Notes: generated by a model from the sequence alone, not told the origin. 43,573 nucleotides of DNA from Rhodospirillales bacterium (GCA_015654615.1 JAATGN010000094.1:1-43573), one strand, 5' to 3'. Counted from the stretch's first letter, positions 26,657 through 35,784 are shown. Made by a program: numbers and translations.

Positions 26657-27862
26657 ATGAGCGCCGAACAGCGGGCGCAACTGATAAGCTTCCGGCAGTT
26701 GCGACTGTTCGAGAGCGTCGGGCGACTTCACAGTCTTCGCAGGGCCGCCGATGAATGCAGCCTTTCGCAGCCGGCCGTGACGCAGGCCCTGGCCAAACTT
26801 GAGCAGCATGCCGGCGTGGCGCTGCTCACGCGCAGTGCCAATGGCACCTATCTCAACGACTTAGGCCAAATATTTTATCAGCGCGTCTCCAATTTCATCC
26901 GAGGTGTGGAAGCCGCACTGATCGAGCTCGGTATTTTGGGCGGCGCCGATGCGGCTCCGATGTTCGCCCGCCGCCTCTCGCGCGCCAAAATCAGGATTCT
27001 CCTGGCCATCATCGCCGGCGGCTCCTTCACCACGGCCGCCGCGACGCTCGGCCTTTCCACGGCGTCGCTGCAACGCGCGGCGCATGATCTCGAGCGCAGC
27101 CTGAACCTCCCACTGTTTCACCGCACCAGCGATGGCCTGATGCTGACTCATGCCGGAACGCAATTTGGCCACGCCATTCAGCTCGCGATGCAAGAGATCG
27201 AGTGGGGTATCGCCGAAATCGAAGCCGCGCTCGGCAGCTTCAACAGCCGCATTTCCATCGGCGCACTGCCCTTTGGCGGCAGCCTGCTGCTTTCCTCGGT
27301 GCTGGAAGAGTTCATCGCCGCTTACCCGTCCGTCGAGGTACGCCTGTTCAACGAGAATGCCTTCGCGATGATGAAAAGCCTGCGCGAAGGCATGGTCGAC
27401 TTCATCATCGGCCTGGTTCAGCAAACCGTGCCGCCCGACCTCAGCGTGCTGCAACTGGCCCGCGCTCGTTATGTCATCGCGGTGCGGCATGGCCATGCGC
27501 TACTTCACAAACACGCAATCACCACGGACGATCTTCTGAAATATGATTGGGTCGTCGGTCTTACCGGCTCGGACCGCTGGGCCTGTTTCGAGAGCCTGTT
27601 CTCCAAGAGCGGTCAGCCGCGCTCGAAAATTTTCTGCTCCACGCACATGGTGACCCGCCGGCTGATCGAGCGCAGCGACCGACTGACGCTGATGACCAAT
27701 TTCGAGTTGCAGCACGAGGCGGACAGACTCGTCGCCCTGCCGTTTCCGATACTTGAGCCGATCGCGACCATGGGCGTGACCATGCGCGCAAACTGGACCC
27801 GCACCGCCTTGCACGATCATTTCATCGAGCTATTGCACCGTCGCATGGCACAATTTTCGTGA
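26657..27862 (+). CDS. LysR-family regulator with two tandem winged-helix DNA-binding domains
   Basis: This 401-residue protein is longer than the usual 300 or so. The first LysR HTH spans about residues 12-72 (LRLFESVGRLHSLRRAADEC, LSQPAVTQALAKLEQHAG, then LLTRSANGTYLNDLGQIF). A second, different HTH spans about 109-170 (IRILLAIIAGGSFTTAAATL, LSTASLQRAAHDLERSL, then LFHRTSDGLMLTHAGTQFG). A normal LysR effector-binding domain follows from about 190. The start ATG at 26657 is chosen by position; a GTG at 26597 is possible and neither has a strong ribosome site. It is divergent from the MFS/ligJ cluster and very likely regulates it. Confidence 0.9.
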   Translation: MSAEQRAQLISFRQLRLFESVGRLHSLRRAADECSLSQPAVTQALAKLEQHAGVALLTRSANGTYLNDLGQIFYQRVSNFIRGVEAALIELGILGGADAAPMFARRLSRAKIRILLAIIAGGSFTTAAATLGLSTASLQRAAHDLERSLNLPLFHRTSDGLMLTHAGTQFGHAIQLAMQEIEWGIAEIEAALGSFNSRISIGALPFGGSLLLSSVLEEFIAAYPSVEVRLFNENAFAMMKSLREGMVDFIIGLVQQTVPPDLSVLQLARARYVIAVRHGHALLHKHAITTDDLLKYDWVVGLTGSDRWACFESLFSKSGQPRSKIFCSTHMVTRRLIERSDRLTLMTNFELQHEADRLVALPFPILEPIATMGVTMRANWTRTALHDHFIELLHRRMAQFS

Positions 27863-28112
27863 CACGCCTTCATCTTTGCCCAACACGGCGCCGCACGCGT
27901 TGGCACGAATCTTCCCCGCACCTCCGACGTCGGGCATCTGATCACTTCGCTAAACTGTTTGACGCTTTCGCCCCATCGCCGGATGTGATTTCGATCTGGC
28001 AAGCGATGCACTTCTAATGTCTTTGGACATAAAATCAAATTTACGTCGTTTCGAACGCTTCATAGGTTTTCGGCATCGTCGCCAAGTATACGTCCGTTGT
28101 TCAAGGAAGAGG
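27863..28112. other. Intergenic region after the tandem-HTH LysR gene
   Basis: No gene is supported in these 250 bases. GCGATGCACT at 28003-28012 is a 9/10 match, in reverse orientation, to the AGTGCATCGA repeats upstream of the DctA-like gene. It may be an operator for the downstream dehydrogenase or a leftover of the lost ligJ promoter. Confidence 0.35.
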
Positions 28113-28250
28113 CGAGATCATCGATTGCCAAGGCCATTTCACGCCGCACCTGGATCCTTCCGAGATTGGCGCACAATGCCGATCGAATTTGTAGACGATC
28201 CGGTGGATGCGCCCAGGCAAGAGGACGCGACCCCGGCCGGCGGCCGGATC
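28113..28250 (+). pseudogene. Decayed N-terminal fragment of a second ligJ-like gene
   Basis: One frame gives IIDCQGHFT, matching residues 2-10 of the LigJ-like protein at 22677-23702, but the ATG is lost (GAG in its place). After a frameshift the next frame gives APGSFRDWRTMPIEFVDDPVDAPRQED, matching residues 12-38 of the same protein (APKSFRDWRAKQIGFADDPVNAPKKEE). Similarity then fades. The piece covers about 45 codons out of 341. It is therefore a relic of a duplicated or deleted ligJ copy just before the dehydrogenase gene. The HxH metal site is also damaged (His to Gln). Confidence 0.78.
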
Positions 28251-28272
28251 GCTTATTTGAGAGGATATTGAT

Positions 28273-29883
28273 ATGACCCTGACCGGTGAAATGCTCATCG
28301 GCTTTGCCGCAGTACATGGCGCCAATGGCAGCAAGCGTGCATTGAACCCAGCGACCAATGCAGAAATTCCGGAACCGACCTTCGGGATGGGCAGTGCCGC
28401 CGACGTTGAGCGAGCGGCCTGTCTGGCTGCACAGGCCTTTGACGTCTACCGGAACCTGTCGCCCGAGAAACGAGCCACGTTCCTTGAGGCGATCGCCGAC
28501 AATATCCTGGGTATCGGGGACAAACTCATTGAACGGGCACATGCTGAGACCGGATTGCCCGTTGCGCGCCTGCAGGGCGAACGTGGTCGAACTGTTGGCC
28601 AGATGCGGCTGTTTGCGAAGGTCGTGCGGGACGGCCACTTTCTCGGCTCGACCATCGATCATGCCCAGCCCGAACGTCAGCCATTGCCGCGCGCGGACCT
28701 GCGCCTCGTGAAAGTACCGCTTGGTCCCGTCGCCGTGTTCTGTGCGAGTAACTTTCCGCTCGCTTTTTCGGTTGCGGGAAGCGACACGGCTTCGGCACTC
28801 GCAGCGGGCGCGCCGGTTATCGTAAAGGCGCATGGCGCACACCTCGGGACATCCGAGTTGGTCGGTCGTGCGATCCAAAAAGCGGTCAAGGAGCAAGGAT
28901 TGCCGGAAGGCGTGTTTTCGCTGCTCTTCGGCGAAGGGCGCAAGTTGGGCGAGGTGTTGGTGGCGCATCCGCTCGTTAAGGCCGTCGGGTTCACAGGTTC
29001 CCGTCAAGGCGGCCTGGCGCTGGTCAGGACCGCGAACGCTCGCCCCGAACCCATTCCGGTCTATGCTGAAATGAGCAGCATCAACCCGGTCTTCCTCTTG
29101 CCGGGTGCACTCGCCAACCGCGCCGAGGCGATCGGCAAGGCGTTTGCCGAATCACTCACCCTGGGTGCCGGACAATTCTGCACGAACCCGGGACTGGTGC
29201 TGGCGATCGATGGCCCGGATCTTGACCGCTTCGTGAAGGTCGCAGGCGACGCATTGGCCAGGAAACCCGCTCAAACCATGTTAACGCCGGGAATTTTCGA
29301 TGCTTTCTGCAGCGGCAGGAGTAAGGCCGATGCGGTGTCGGGCATGACGAAAGTTGCGGAAGGACTGCCCGCAGGAGAGCTGAGAAACGCTGCGCAAGCT
29401 GCTCTTTATGTGGCCGACGCGGAACATATGCTCGCTTCTCCGGAGTTGTGGGAGGAAATGTTCGGTCCGGCCTCTATCGTCATTCGCGCTCGAGACGTCT
29501 CCGAACTTCTGAAAGTTGCAGAACATATGGAGGGCCAGCTCACTGCCACGCTGCAAATCGATGCGATCGATTATGTGGACGCGCAGCGCCTGATGCCAGT
29601 ACTCGAGAGAAAGGTCGGACGCATCCTCGCCAACGGCTTTCCGACAGGGGTGGAGGTCTGCCACGCGATGGTGCACGGGGGGCCGTTCCCCTCCACGTCC
29701 AATTCGATGTTCACCTCGGTGGGTGCTTCGGCGATCGACCGTTTCCTCCGTCCCGTGTGTTATCAAGATATGCCTGATGCCCTGCTGCCGGATGCGTTGA
29801 AGGAAGACAATCCGTCGGGTGTGCGGCGTCTTGTCAACGGCGAGCCGGACGCGCCAATCAATGTGACCAATGCCGTTGCATAA
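28273..29883 (+). CDS. Alpha-ketoglutaric semialdehyde (2,5-dioxovalerate) dehydrogenase
   Basis: This 536-residue member of the aldehyde dehydrogenase superfamily has catalytic C303 in GAGQFCTNPG and general base E266 in VYAEMSSINPVF. The Rossmann/NAD(P) region includes FCASNFPLAFSVAGSDTASALAAGAPVIVKAH. These blocks and the length are typical of the KGSA dehydrogenase subgroup that ends sugar-acid, hydroxyproline or related pathways at 2-oxoglutarate. GAGGA lies 7 bases before the ATG. It sits just after a ligJ relic and between two LysR genes. Whether it belongs to the ligJ pathway is not clear. Confidence 0.92.
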   Translation: MTLTGEMLIGFAAVHGANGSKRALNPATNAEIPEPTFGMGSAADVERAACLAAQAFDVYRNLSPEKRATFLEAIADNILGIGDKLIERAHAETGLPVARLQGERGRTVGQMRLFAKVVRDGHFLGSTIDHAQPERQPLPRADLRLVKVPLGPVAVFCASNFPLAFSVAGSDTASALAAGAPVIVKAHGAHLGTSELVGRAIQKAVKEQGLPEGVFSLLFGEGRKLGEVLVAHPLVKAVGFTGSRQGGLALVRTANARPEPIPVYAEMSSINPVFLLPGALANRAEAIGKAFAESLTLGAGQFCTNPGLVLAIDGPDLDRFVKVAGDALARKPAQTMLTPGIFDAFCSGRSKADAVSGMTKVAEGLPAGELRNAAQAALYVADAEHMLASPELWEEMFGPASIVIRARDVSELLKVAEHMEGQLTATLQIDAIDYVDAQRLMPVLERKVGRILANGFPTGVEVCHAMVHGGPFPSTSNSMFTSVGASAIDRFLRPVCYQDMPDALLPDALKEDNPSGVRRLVNGEPDAPINVTNAVA

Positions 29884-30259
29884 GCTGTTGCGCCAAGGGT
29901 TTTCGGATGCATGCCGAAGACTGTCGGCGGCGCGCCAATGGCGGGCGTCCGACTGAACTTCGCAACGGCATGCATGTAAGATCGTTGGCCGCCGGCAACA
30001 GATTGCGGACGGTCATGTCCTCTCTAAAATGGCGGTCGAGGAAAACCAACCTTCTCAGACAGGATCTTTCGCCGTCCTACCCAAAAACCATTACCGCGTG
30101 CTGATTTAGTTCAATCAACTTACCAATCCGCCATCCTTGATCTGCCGTTGTCGATCTCCATGAAACTATGCAGGCCCGGCTCTCCTTTCGCCGCGGCCTG
30201 CAAAGGCTCATAGTTCGCAAACCGCTCTAATCGCTGCTGTACCACTCCGGGAGGGGAAC
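29884..30259. other. Intergenic region between the dehydrogenase and a LysR gene
   Basis: No gene is supported in these 376 bases. A 10-bp inverted repeat, ATGCATGCCG (29907-29916) and CGGCATGCAT (29966-29975), lies 24 bases after the stop codon and could form a long-loop hairpin at the mRNA end. The short reading MAVEENQPSQTGSFAVLPKN near 30028 has no supporting ribosome site. Confidence 0.35.
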
Positions 30260-31297
30260 ATGTTGATGAAGGCAGCCAGCTTCGACATCCTGAAATCGTT
30301 GGAGGTGTTCATAACCGTCGCGGACACGGAGAGCATGACCATATCAGCACGACGGTTAAATATAACGCAGTCTGCAGTCTCTCAACAAATAAGAATGCTC
30401 GAAGAGTTTTTGAGAGTCGAGCTATTTGATCGAAAAACACGACCAATTAAACTTACGAGATCTGGAAATATTCTTATATTTCGCGGAAAAAGACTGATTG
30501 CAGAGGCAAAAGAGGCCTTAAGCTATTTTCGGCAAGCCTCGGAGACGCGGCTGCCCGATCTCCGTCTGGCCTTATTTTCGACGCTGATGCGCCCCTTGGT
30601 GCCGGCTCTCATGGCGGCAGTGGACAATCATGAACTGGCTGTGCAGACACTGTCGATCATGCGCTGTTTCTCCCGTAATCTCATGCAGGATTTGGCCAAT
30701 GGTGAAATCGACGCGGCCATCACGGTCGACGATCCGCTGGAAGAAGGTGAAGGCCTCGAGCGCCACCAACTTATACGCGAGTGCTATATTCTGATGGTGC
30801 CAAAAGGAGTCGCCGAGGAAAGCATCGATCTACAGGTTCTTGCAAAGAAACTTCCGTATGTCTGCTACAACTTCCATGTGAAGTCGGCTCGGTTGGTCGC
30901 CCGTCATTTCCAACGGCTACGCCTGGATATCACTCCGAAATTTACCGTCGATCTTGCGGATAATCTGATCGCTGGCGTTGCAGCGGGGCATTGCTGGTCG
31001 GTTGTCGTACCGTCGCAGGTCGCCTATTTGCAGCCCGACACCGCTGCCATCGACTTTCTACCTTTCCCAAAACCGGGGTTGAACCGCAACATCGTACTGA
31101 TCGTCCGCCAGGCCGAGTTCCCTACTGTGGCCGAACAGATAGCGGAATTATGCCGCAGGGTCGTGCGAACCGAGCTTGTGCCCCGGGTGAAGGCATTGCT
31201 ACCCCATATCCCCGATGTTTTTTCGGTGATGAACGACGATGCGTCGTTAGAGTTGGAGTCGGCGAGATTCGTTCGGACAGGAATCGGCACCAGATAA
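30260..31297 (+). CDS. LysR-family transcriptional regulator
   Basis: This 345-residue protein has an N-terminal winged helix (about 8-68: SLEVFITVADTESMTISARRLNITQSAVSQQIRMLEEFL). A periplasmic-binding-like effector domain follows (from about 95: LPDLRLALFSTLMRPLVPALMAAV). GGAGGGG lies directly before the ATG at 30260. The first 90 codons are AT-richer than the remainder and than neighbouring genes, as seen in the DNA around 30330-30500. The C-terminal tail of about 30 residues is not conserved. It may regulate the preceding dehydrogenase or a distant gene. Confidence 0.9.
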   Translation: MLMKAASFDILKSLEVFITVADTESMTISARRLNITQSAVSQQIRMLEEFLRVELFDRKTRPIKLTRSGNILIFRGKRLIAEAKEALSYFRQASETRLPDLRLALFSTLMRPLVPALMAAVDNHELAVQTLSIMRCFSRNLMQDLANGEIDAAITVDDPLEEGEGLERHQLIRECYILMVPKGVAEESIDLQVLAKKLPYVCYNFHVKSARLVARHFQRLRLDITPKFTVDLADNLIAGVAAGHCWSVVVPSQVAYLQPDTAAIDFLPFPKPGLNRNIVLIVRQAEFPTVAEQIAELCRRVVRTELVPRVKALLPHIPDVFSVMNDDASLELESARFVRTGIGTR

Positions 31298-31697
31298 GTG
31301 AATTCTCTGCCGGTTACTCCGATGTGCCGATTTCCAGCGTCATGGCGGAAGGTCGCAGGTATCTGTCGGAGAGATTGCAGTCCTCGGAATGAACTCTTTG
31401 CCTTTTGAGAAGAAGACGTCACTCTAGTGAGAGGAGGAAAGTCGCCTTGGCGCCCACGCAGGCATGGCAAAGTTCTACCTCGGTGCTCGTCGACAGGAAA
31501 TCTGAAGAATTCGCCCGTATGTCGGGTAAAAGTGACGAAGGCCCGGGGCAGTAAGTCGCCCCTCCCTCGTCGTGAGAGAGTGCCCGGAGGTATTGAAAAT
31601 GGTCTCAGATCTGGTCCGCGGCTTTTCCAAGCCCAATCCGCGGAGTCCTGATCCTTCGGATGAGAGTCGGCAGATTCGCCACGGAGAACCCTTGCAA
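31298..31697. other. Intergenic region before the DNA glycosylase gene
   Basis: No gene is supported in these 400 bases. A purine-rich GAGAGGAGGAAA near 31427 looks like a ribosome site, but the frame after it closes soon. The glycosylase frame is open back to 31572, but those residues look non-conserved. Confidence 0.3.
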
Positions 31698-32363
31698 ATG
31701 GCCGAGAGGCCTGCGCTGATCGATCTTAACTCCGATCCGCAGCGGGCCGCGGCCCTGCTGGGCCATCCCGCCACCGCAGGATTGGAGAATGCCGGACCGG
31801 ACAGCGCTGCGCTCGCCGAACTCGCCCGACTTCCCGCCCTCGAGTTGGCGCCGCGCTTGATCGGCGCCATGCTGCTCCTCGGTGATGTCGGTGGCGTCAT
31901 CGTCGAGACCGAGGCCTACGAGGCAGATGACCCGGCCTCGCACAGTTTTTCCGGCCGGACGCGAAGCAACGCCAGCATGTTCGGTCCGGCACTCACCGCC
32001 CATGTCTACCGCTCCTATGGTCTCCACTGGTGCTTCAACATCGTCTGCGGTGCCGTCGGCCACGGCGCCGCCGTGCTGATCCGGGCGCTGCAGCCGACCC
32101 ATGGCATCGAGGCGATGGCCGCCCGGCGCCGGACGGAGAGCAAACGGTTACTCTGCGCCGGCCCGGGCCGGCTGACCGAGGCGCTGGCGATCTCCGACGC
32201 GCACGATGGATTACGGCTCGACGCGCCGCCCTTCATGCTCCTGCCGGCGGTCGAAGCGATGGCGATCGCTATCGGGCCGCGCATCGGCATCACCAAGGCT
32301 GCCGACCGCCCCTGGCGCTTTGCCGTAGCTGGTTCGCCCTATCTTAGCCGGCCGCTAAGATGA
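31698..32363 (+). CDS. mpg: 3-methyladenine DNA glycosylase (AAG/MPG family)
   Basis: This 221-residue enzyme excises alkylated purines from DNA. Core blocks are LAPRLIGAMLLL, then GVIVETEAYEADDPASHSFSGRTRSNASMFG with the catalytic glutamate in VETEAY, then HVYRSYGLHWCFNIVCG. The C-terminus PRIGITKAADRPWRFAVAGSPYLSR is typical. The ATG at 31698 was chosen by start of homology, with a weak GGAG upstream. It is several kb from the other repair genes in the window and has no CTAYCGATAGATAG operator that I can see. Confidence 0.92.
   Translation: MAERPALIDLNSDPQRAAALLGHPATAGLENAGPDSAALAELARLPALELAPRLIGAMLLLGDVGGVIVETEAYEADDPASHSFSGRTRSNASMFGPALTAHVYRSYGLHWCFNIVCGAVGHGAAVLIRALQPTHGIEAMAARRRTESKRLLCAGPGRLTEALAISDAHDGLRLDAPPFMLLPAVEAMAIAIGPRIGITKAADRPWRFAVAGSPYLSRPLR
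32341..32361 (+). terminator. Hairpin at the 3' end of the glycosylase gene
   Basis: A perfect 8-bp stem, ATCTTAGC (32341-32348) with GCTAAGAT (32354-32361), overlaps the last codons and stop. A second small hairpin (TCCCG/CGGGA, about 32386-32399) and AGCC/GGCT followed by TTTTT at about 32404-32420 come after it. The latter T-run could end transcription on the plus strand. Confidence 0.4.
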
Positions 32364-32429
32364 GCGATGGATCGACGCGGGCCTTTCCCGTAAGCGGGAT
32401 GGAGCCGCGAGGGCTTTTTCCGCAGCCTG

Positions 32430-32711
32430 CTAGAATTCAATCGCCAGCATGGCGAGCCCGGTCACCTCGTCGTTCGTCATCACCACTCTTGCAGGCGGCA
32501 TGGGGATCCCGGCCGGGCCAGCCTGAGAGCAAACCTTGACCATCGATCCGACCGCCAGATCCGGATGGGCGAGCAGCGCCCTCGTGTCGATGGAACAGGA
32601 GACCTCGACGTAGGAACTCACCGTAAAACCATACGAGCGCGTGGCCGCAAGGCTCTGCGTTGAAGCAGTCTGCGCGACCAGGGCCGCAGTCAGGACAATG
32701 ACGGCACGCAT
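32430..32711 (-). CDS. Small secreted protein at the end of the chaperone-usher operon
   Basis: This 93-residue protein has a clear signal peptide (MRAVIVLTAALVAQTASTQSLAA). The mature part of about 70 residues contains two cysteines (in VEVSCSID and VKVCSQAG) that may form a disulfide. AGGAGG lies 5-6 bases before the ATG at 32711. The beginning TRSYGFTVSSYVEVSCSID resembles the first strands of pilin-like domains. It could be a truncated or minimal pilin, but I do not recognise a named family. It lies about 200 bases after the last spore-coat-U gene. Confidence 0.7.
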   Translation of the reverse strand: MRAVIVLTAALVAQTASTQSLAATRSYGFTVSSYVEVSCSIDTRALLAHPDLAVGSMVKVCSQAGPAGIPMPPARVVMTNDEVTGLAMLAIEF

Positions 32712-32911
32712 GCAAGCCTCCTGTTTCCAGTGCGCCCCATACCTCATCTGGCGGCCAAAGTCGCGCCAATAACACTCTTCGAGTCCCGACCGGCGGGACA
32801 AAGGGCCCAGCGGTCTCATCAATAGCGCCGATGGCCGGGCTCCCAGGGGATCATCGTAACACCTCGGGACCGGGGGAGGCTCGTCCATCGTTGGCTGTGA
32901 CGCGGCGTCCG

Positions 32912-33367
32912 TCAATACGAAATAGTCGCGACGATCACGTCGGTATAGGAGCCTGGACTGACCGCCAGATGCGCGGCGATGAGCCCATACACCGGAATGG
33001 CGGCACCGCCACCGGAGACAGGAACATCGGCTGTCCCGGTGTAGACGGACGAACCTCCGGTGCCATCCCCCCAGATCATGGTGTCGGCCGCGTCCAAATA
33101 GAGTTGATAGGCCATCGAGGTGATGCCGTTGCTCATGCTCCGCCCCATGAAACTGCCGCTCCCGCCGCTGCTGAGCGCGATCGTGAACGGGCTCGAGCCG
33201 GAACCCGCGGCGCACGTGTATGTCACCGAGCCGCTGAAATGCGCGGGCGAGGCGGACAGCGGATTGTAGGTGCCGAACGCAACGCCCGAAGCGGACACCG
33301 AGCAGGCCGCGTGCCCCGTCGTGGGGACAAGCAGCAGCAGCACCACCCATCCGAGCGCGCGGCTCAC
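32912..33367 (-). CDS. Spore coat U domain protein (chaperone-usher pilin-like), copy 3
   Basis: This 151-residue secreted protein starts at GTG 33367, overlapping the usher stop as GTGA. A hydrophobic signal (ALGWVVLLLLVPTTGHA) precedes ACSVSASGVAFGTYNPLSASP, the typical start of SCPU domains. The last residues GSYTDVIVATISY match the family's end strand, which normally completes the fold by donor-strand exchange. It has two cysteines (in AACSV and YTCAAG). It is the third such protein of the operon and is placed after the usher, so it may be the tip or adhesin subunit. Confidence 0.87.
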   Translation of the reverse strand: MSRALGWVVLLLLVPTTGHAACSVSASGVAFGTYNPLSASPAHFSGSVTYTCAAGSGSSPFTIALSSGGSGSFMGRSMSNGITSMAYQLYLDAADTMIWGDGTGGSSVYTGTADVPVSGGGAAIPVYGLIAAHLAVSPGSYTDVIVATISY

Positions 33368-35784
33368 GGCCAGCGATCCGCGCAGCGCAAGGGCCCGATG
33401 CTCGGAATCTGTCCCGGGACCGGGCTGTAGTCGAACGCGACGGTGCACCGCCGCCCGTTCAAATACTCGACGGCGACGTCATTGTGCGGACTGAGATTCT
33501 CGACATAGGCATCGCCGTCGTAGCCGACCGGGACGGTGACGCCGGTCGCCCGCAATGTGGCGGTGCTGCCGACCGGCAGCGGTATGCCGTCCGCGTCGAC
33601 CAGGCGCAGCAATGCCCCCCGGCTGACCCGCACCGGAAACCTGACCACGATGCCGGATCGATCTTGCGGTCGCACGTCACGCTCGATCACGTCGATCGCG
33701 CTGTCCGAAGGAATGTCGGTCGGGTCGATCGCGATATGGTTGACATCGAAGGCGCGCAAATCCGGCACCAGCAGCTGCCCCGCGGAATCGGTTCTGCCGG
33801 CCTCGCGGTTCTCGCTGAGGACGCGGACATTGGCCAGGCCGCTGGTGTCGACCACGCCGAAACTGTCCTGCACCGTGTTGGAGGGAAAAATCGCGCCATC
33901 GACGAACGACACGGCGCCTTGCGCTTCCACATGCTTCGACGACGCCTGTCCCAGCCGGTCGACACCGCCGGTGAACTCGGCCCATGGCGACTTGTACTGC
34001 GCCTGGCCGAATTCATGCGAAGGACTGCCGTTGGAGGCATAAACCTGATAGCCCCAGTCGCCGATCTGCACCGGCGACTGCTGTGCCTGCACTTGTTCGG
34101 CGCCACCGTTCGATCCCCCGCTCGTGCTGACGCCGCCCGAGCTGCGCGTGCCGAACGGGATGGTCAGGCCGACCAGAATGCCGTTGCTTTTCGTGTTGGC
34201 GAAGTCGCGATATGCCGTCGCATAGAGGGATACGTTCCCCACCTGCACCGAATAGCTGGCGGAGAAGATTTGGCTGCGCTGGTCCGGTTGGAACAGCACC
34301 GCTCCGCCGGTTACCGTGGCGTTTGGCGGCAGCTGGCTGCCCGGCGGAAGATACAGCTTGATCGGGCTGGGAGCGACGGCGCGGTCGATCTTGGTATAGG
34401 CGGCGCCGACAGAGCCGAGACTCCCCAGCGACATGCCGGCGCTCGCACTCAGCTGCAGCCGCGGGACCAGATCGTTGTTGAGGGCCGCGATGTCGCGATA
34501 ATTCGGACTGGCGGCCGTCGCGGCAACGCCGAAGCTGAACACCGTGCCGATGCGTTGAAGGCCCAGGGAAAACTGCGTGCCGCCCCCGCCCCCGCCCCCG
34601 CCGGCGCCGCCGCCGCTCGCCGCCGCCGCGGCATTGAGCAGGGCTTGATTGAACAGATTGACCACGACGCCGCCGCCCGTCGTGGCGAAGCCGGCGCTGG
34701 CTTCGGCGTTGGCTTCGACGGTCAGCCACGGCGCCACGCCGCGCCGATAATTGGCGCTTCCGGCCAGGCCACCATAGTCGTTGCTGACCGCCCCCCAATT
34801 GGTGCGGACCTTGCCAACCTGCGCCGAATAGGTCTGCAATCCCGAGGCCAGCAGCGTGGAGCTTGCATAGAACGGCAGCGTCACGGTCACCTGGTGGCCT
34901 ACGGCATTGGTCGTCGTCATCGAAATCATGCTGGCGCCCGACACCATGGGAAGCTGAGGAATCTCGAAGGGTCCCGCTTGGATCTCCTGCGAGAACAGCT
35001 TGGTGCCATTTGCCATGACGTCCAGAGTGGAGGGGACGGCGACGCTGCCGATGACGATGGGCAGCGGATAGGTCACCAGATCGGGGCGCATGGTGAAGTC
35101 GGAGGTAAGCTGAATGCCTCCAAGGCGAATTGGCCGGGTCCAGTTGAGGCCGCCGGTGATGAAATCGCCCAGACGATAGCGGCGCTGGGTGTCCGGATCG
35201 GAAAATGTGTAGGTCGAATCGAGGCGGATCGCCGTGCTGGTGCCGGGACCATCCGGGCCGCCGCCGACATAGCCGAGCGCATCCGTGCTGGCGATCCCCC
35301 ACGGGGTGAACACGCGTGCGTCGAACACGCCGCTGCCGACGTTCTGGTCGGCGGCCGAACTGCCGTTGATATCGTAGTTGAGCGTCGCGCCCGTGCCGCT
35401 TTCGATCACACCGCCGCCGAGCGGTGCTCTCCCGACATGCAGGGACGTCGGCAGCAGGTGCTCGTCGTCGGCGGCGACGGACAGTGTCTGGCTCGCCGAA
35501 TCGAAATGCCAGGTGAAACCAGGCAAATCGGCGAGCGCGATCAGACCGTCGGGCCCGGCGACCGTGGTGACGGGAACCCGCAGACCGAGGTCGGTCAGCT
35601 CACTTCCCCTGGCCAGCAAGGCGCCGTCACGCAGCACGAAGGTGCCGATCTTGTCGGTCACATATCCATTCAGTTGCACCGACAGCAACAGCGTTTGGTC
35701 GGCTGCCGCGGCGAGTCGCGGGATGATCAAGACGAGCATGATGATCGCCATGCAGCGAAGCCGAAGGACGACGGCGCGGCGCAT
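33364..35784 (-). CDS. Outer-membrane fimbrial usher protein
   Basis: This 806-residue protein has a signal peptide (about 1-28), an N-terminal domain (to about 130), and a barrel with plug region. The barrel includes VFTPWGIASTDALGYVGG, YRLGDFITGGLNWTRPIRLGGIQL, PLPIVIGSVAVPSTLDVMANG and QEIQAGPFEIPQLP. The C-terminal domains end CTVAFDYSPVPGQIPSIGPLRC. These are hallmarks of FimD/PapC-type ushers of the SCPU-associated class. A glycine-rich tract (SGGGAGGGGGGGGT, near residues 390-405) forms an unusual loop in the barrel, as does a second Ser/Gly-rich loop around 560. Both are encoded by low-complexity repeats. Confidence 0.92.
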   Translation of the reverse strand: MRRAVVLRLRCMAIIMLVLIIPRLAAAADQTLLLSVQLNGYVTDKIGTFVLRDGALLARGSELTDLGLRVPVTTVAGPDGLIALADLPGFTWHFDSASQTLSVAADDEHLLPTSLHVGRAPLGGGVIESGTGATLNYDINGSSAADQNVGSGVFDARVFTPWGIASTDALGYVGGGPDGPGTSTAIRLDSTYTFSDPDTQRRYRLGDFITGGLNWTRPIRLGGIQLTSDFTMRPDLVTYPLPIVIGSVAVPSTLDVMANGTKLFSQEIQAGPFEIPQLPMVSGASMISMTTTNAVGHQVTVTLPFYASSTLLASGLQTYSAQVGKVRTNWGAVSNDYGGLAGSANYRRGVAPWLTVEANAEASAGFATTGGGVVVNLFNQALLNAAAAASGGGAGGGGGGGGTQFSLGLQRIGTVFSFGVAATAASPNYRDIAALNNDLVPRLQLSASAGMSLGSLGSVGAAYTKIDRAVAPSPIKLYLPPGSQLPPNATVTGGAVLFQPDQRSQIFSASYSVQVGNVSLYATAYRDFANTKSNGILVGLTIPFGTRSSGGVSTSGGSNGGAEQVQAQQSPVQIGDWGYQVYASNGSPSHEFGQAQYKSPWAEFTGGVDRLGQASSKHVEAQGAVSFVDGAIFPSNTVQDSFGVVDTSGLANVRVLSENREAGRTDSAGQLLVPDLRAFDVNHIAIDPTDIPSDSAIDVIERDVRPQDRSGIVVRFPVRVSRGALLRLVDADGIPLPVGSTATLRATGVTVPVGYDGDAYVENLSPHNDVAVEYLNGRRCTVAFDYSPVPGQIPSIGPLRCADRWP

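Noticed and set aside
28060..29007. A 315-codon minus-strand frame opposite the aldehyde dehydrogenase
   Set aside because: It is a shadow; the plus strand carries the catalytic Cys and Glu motifs.
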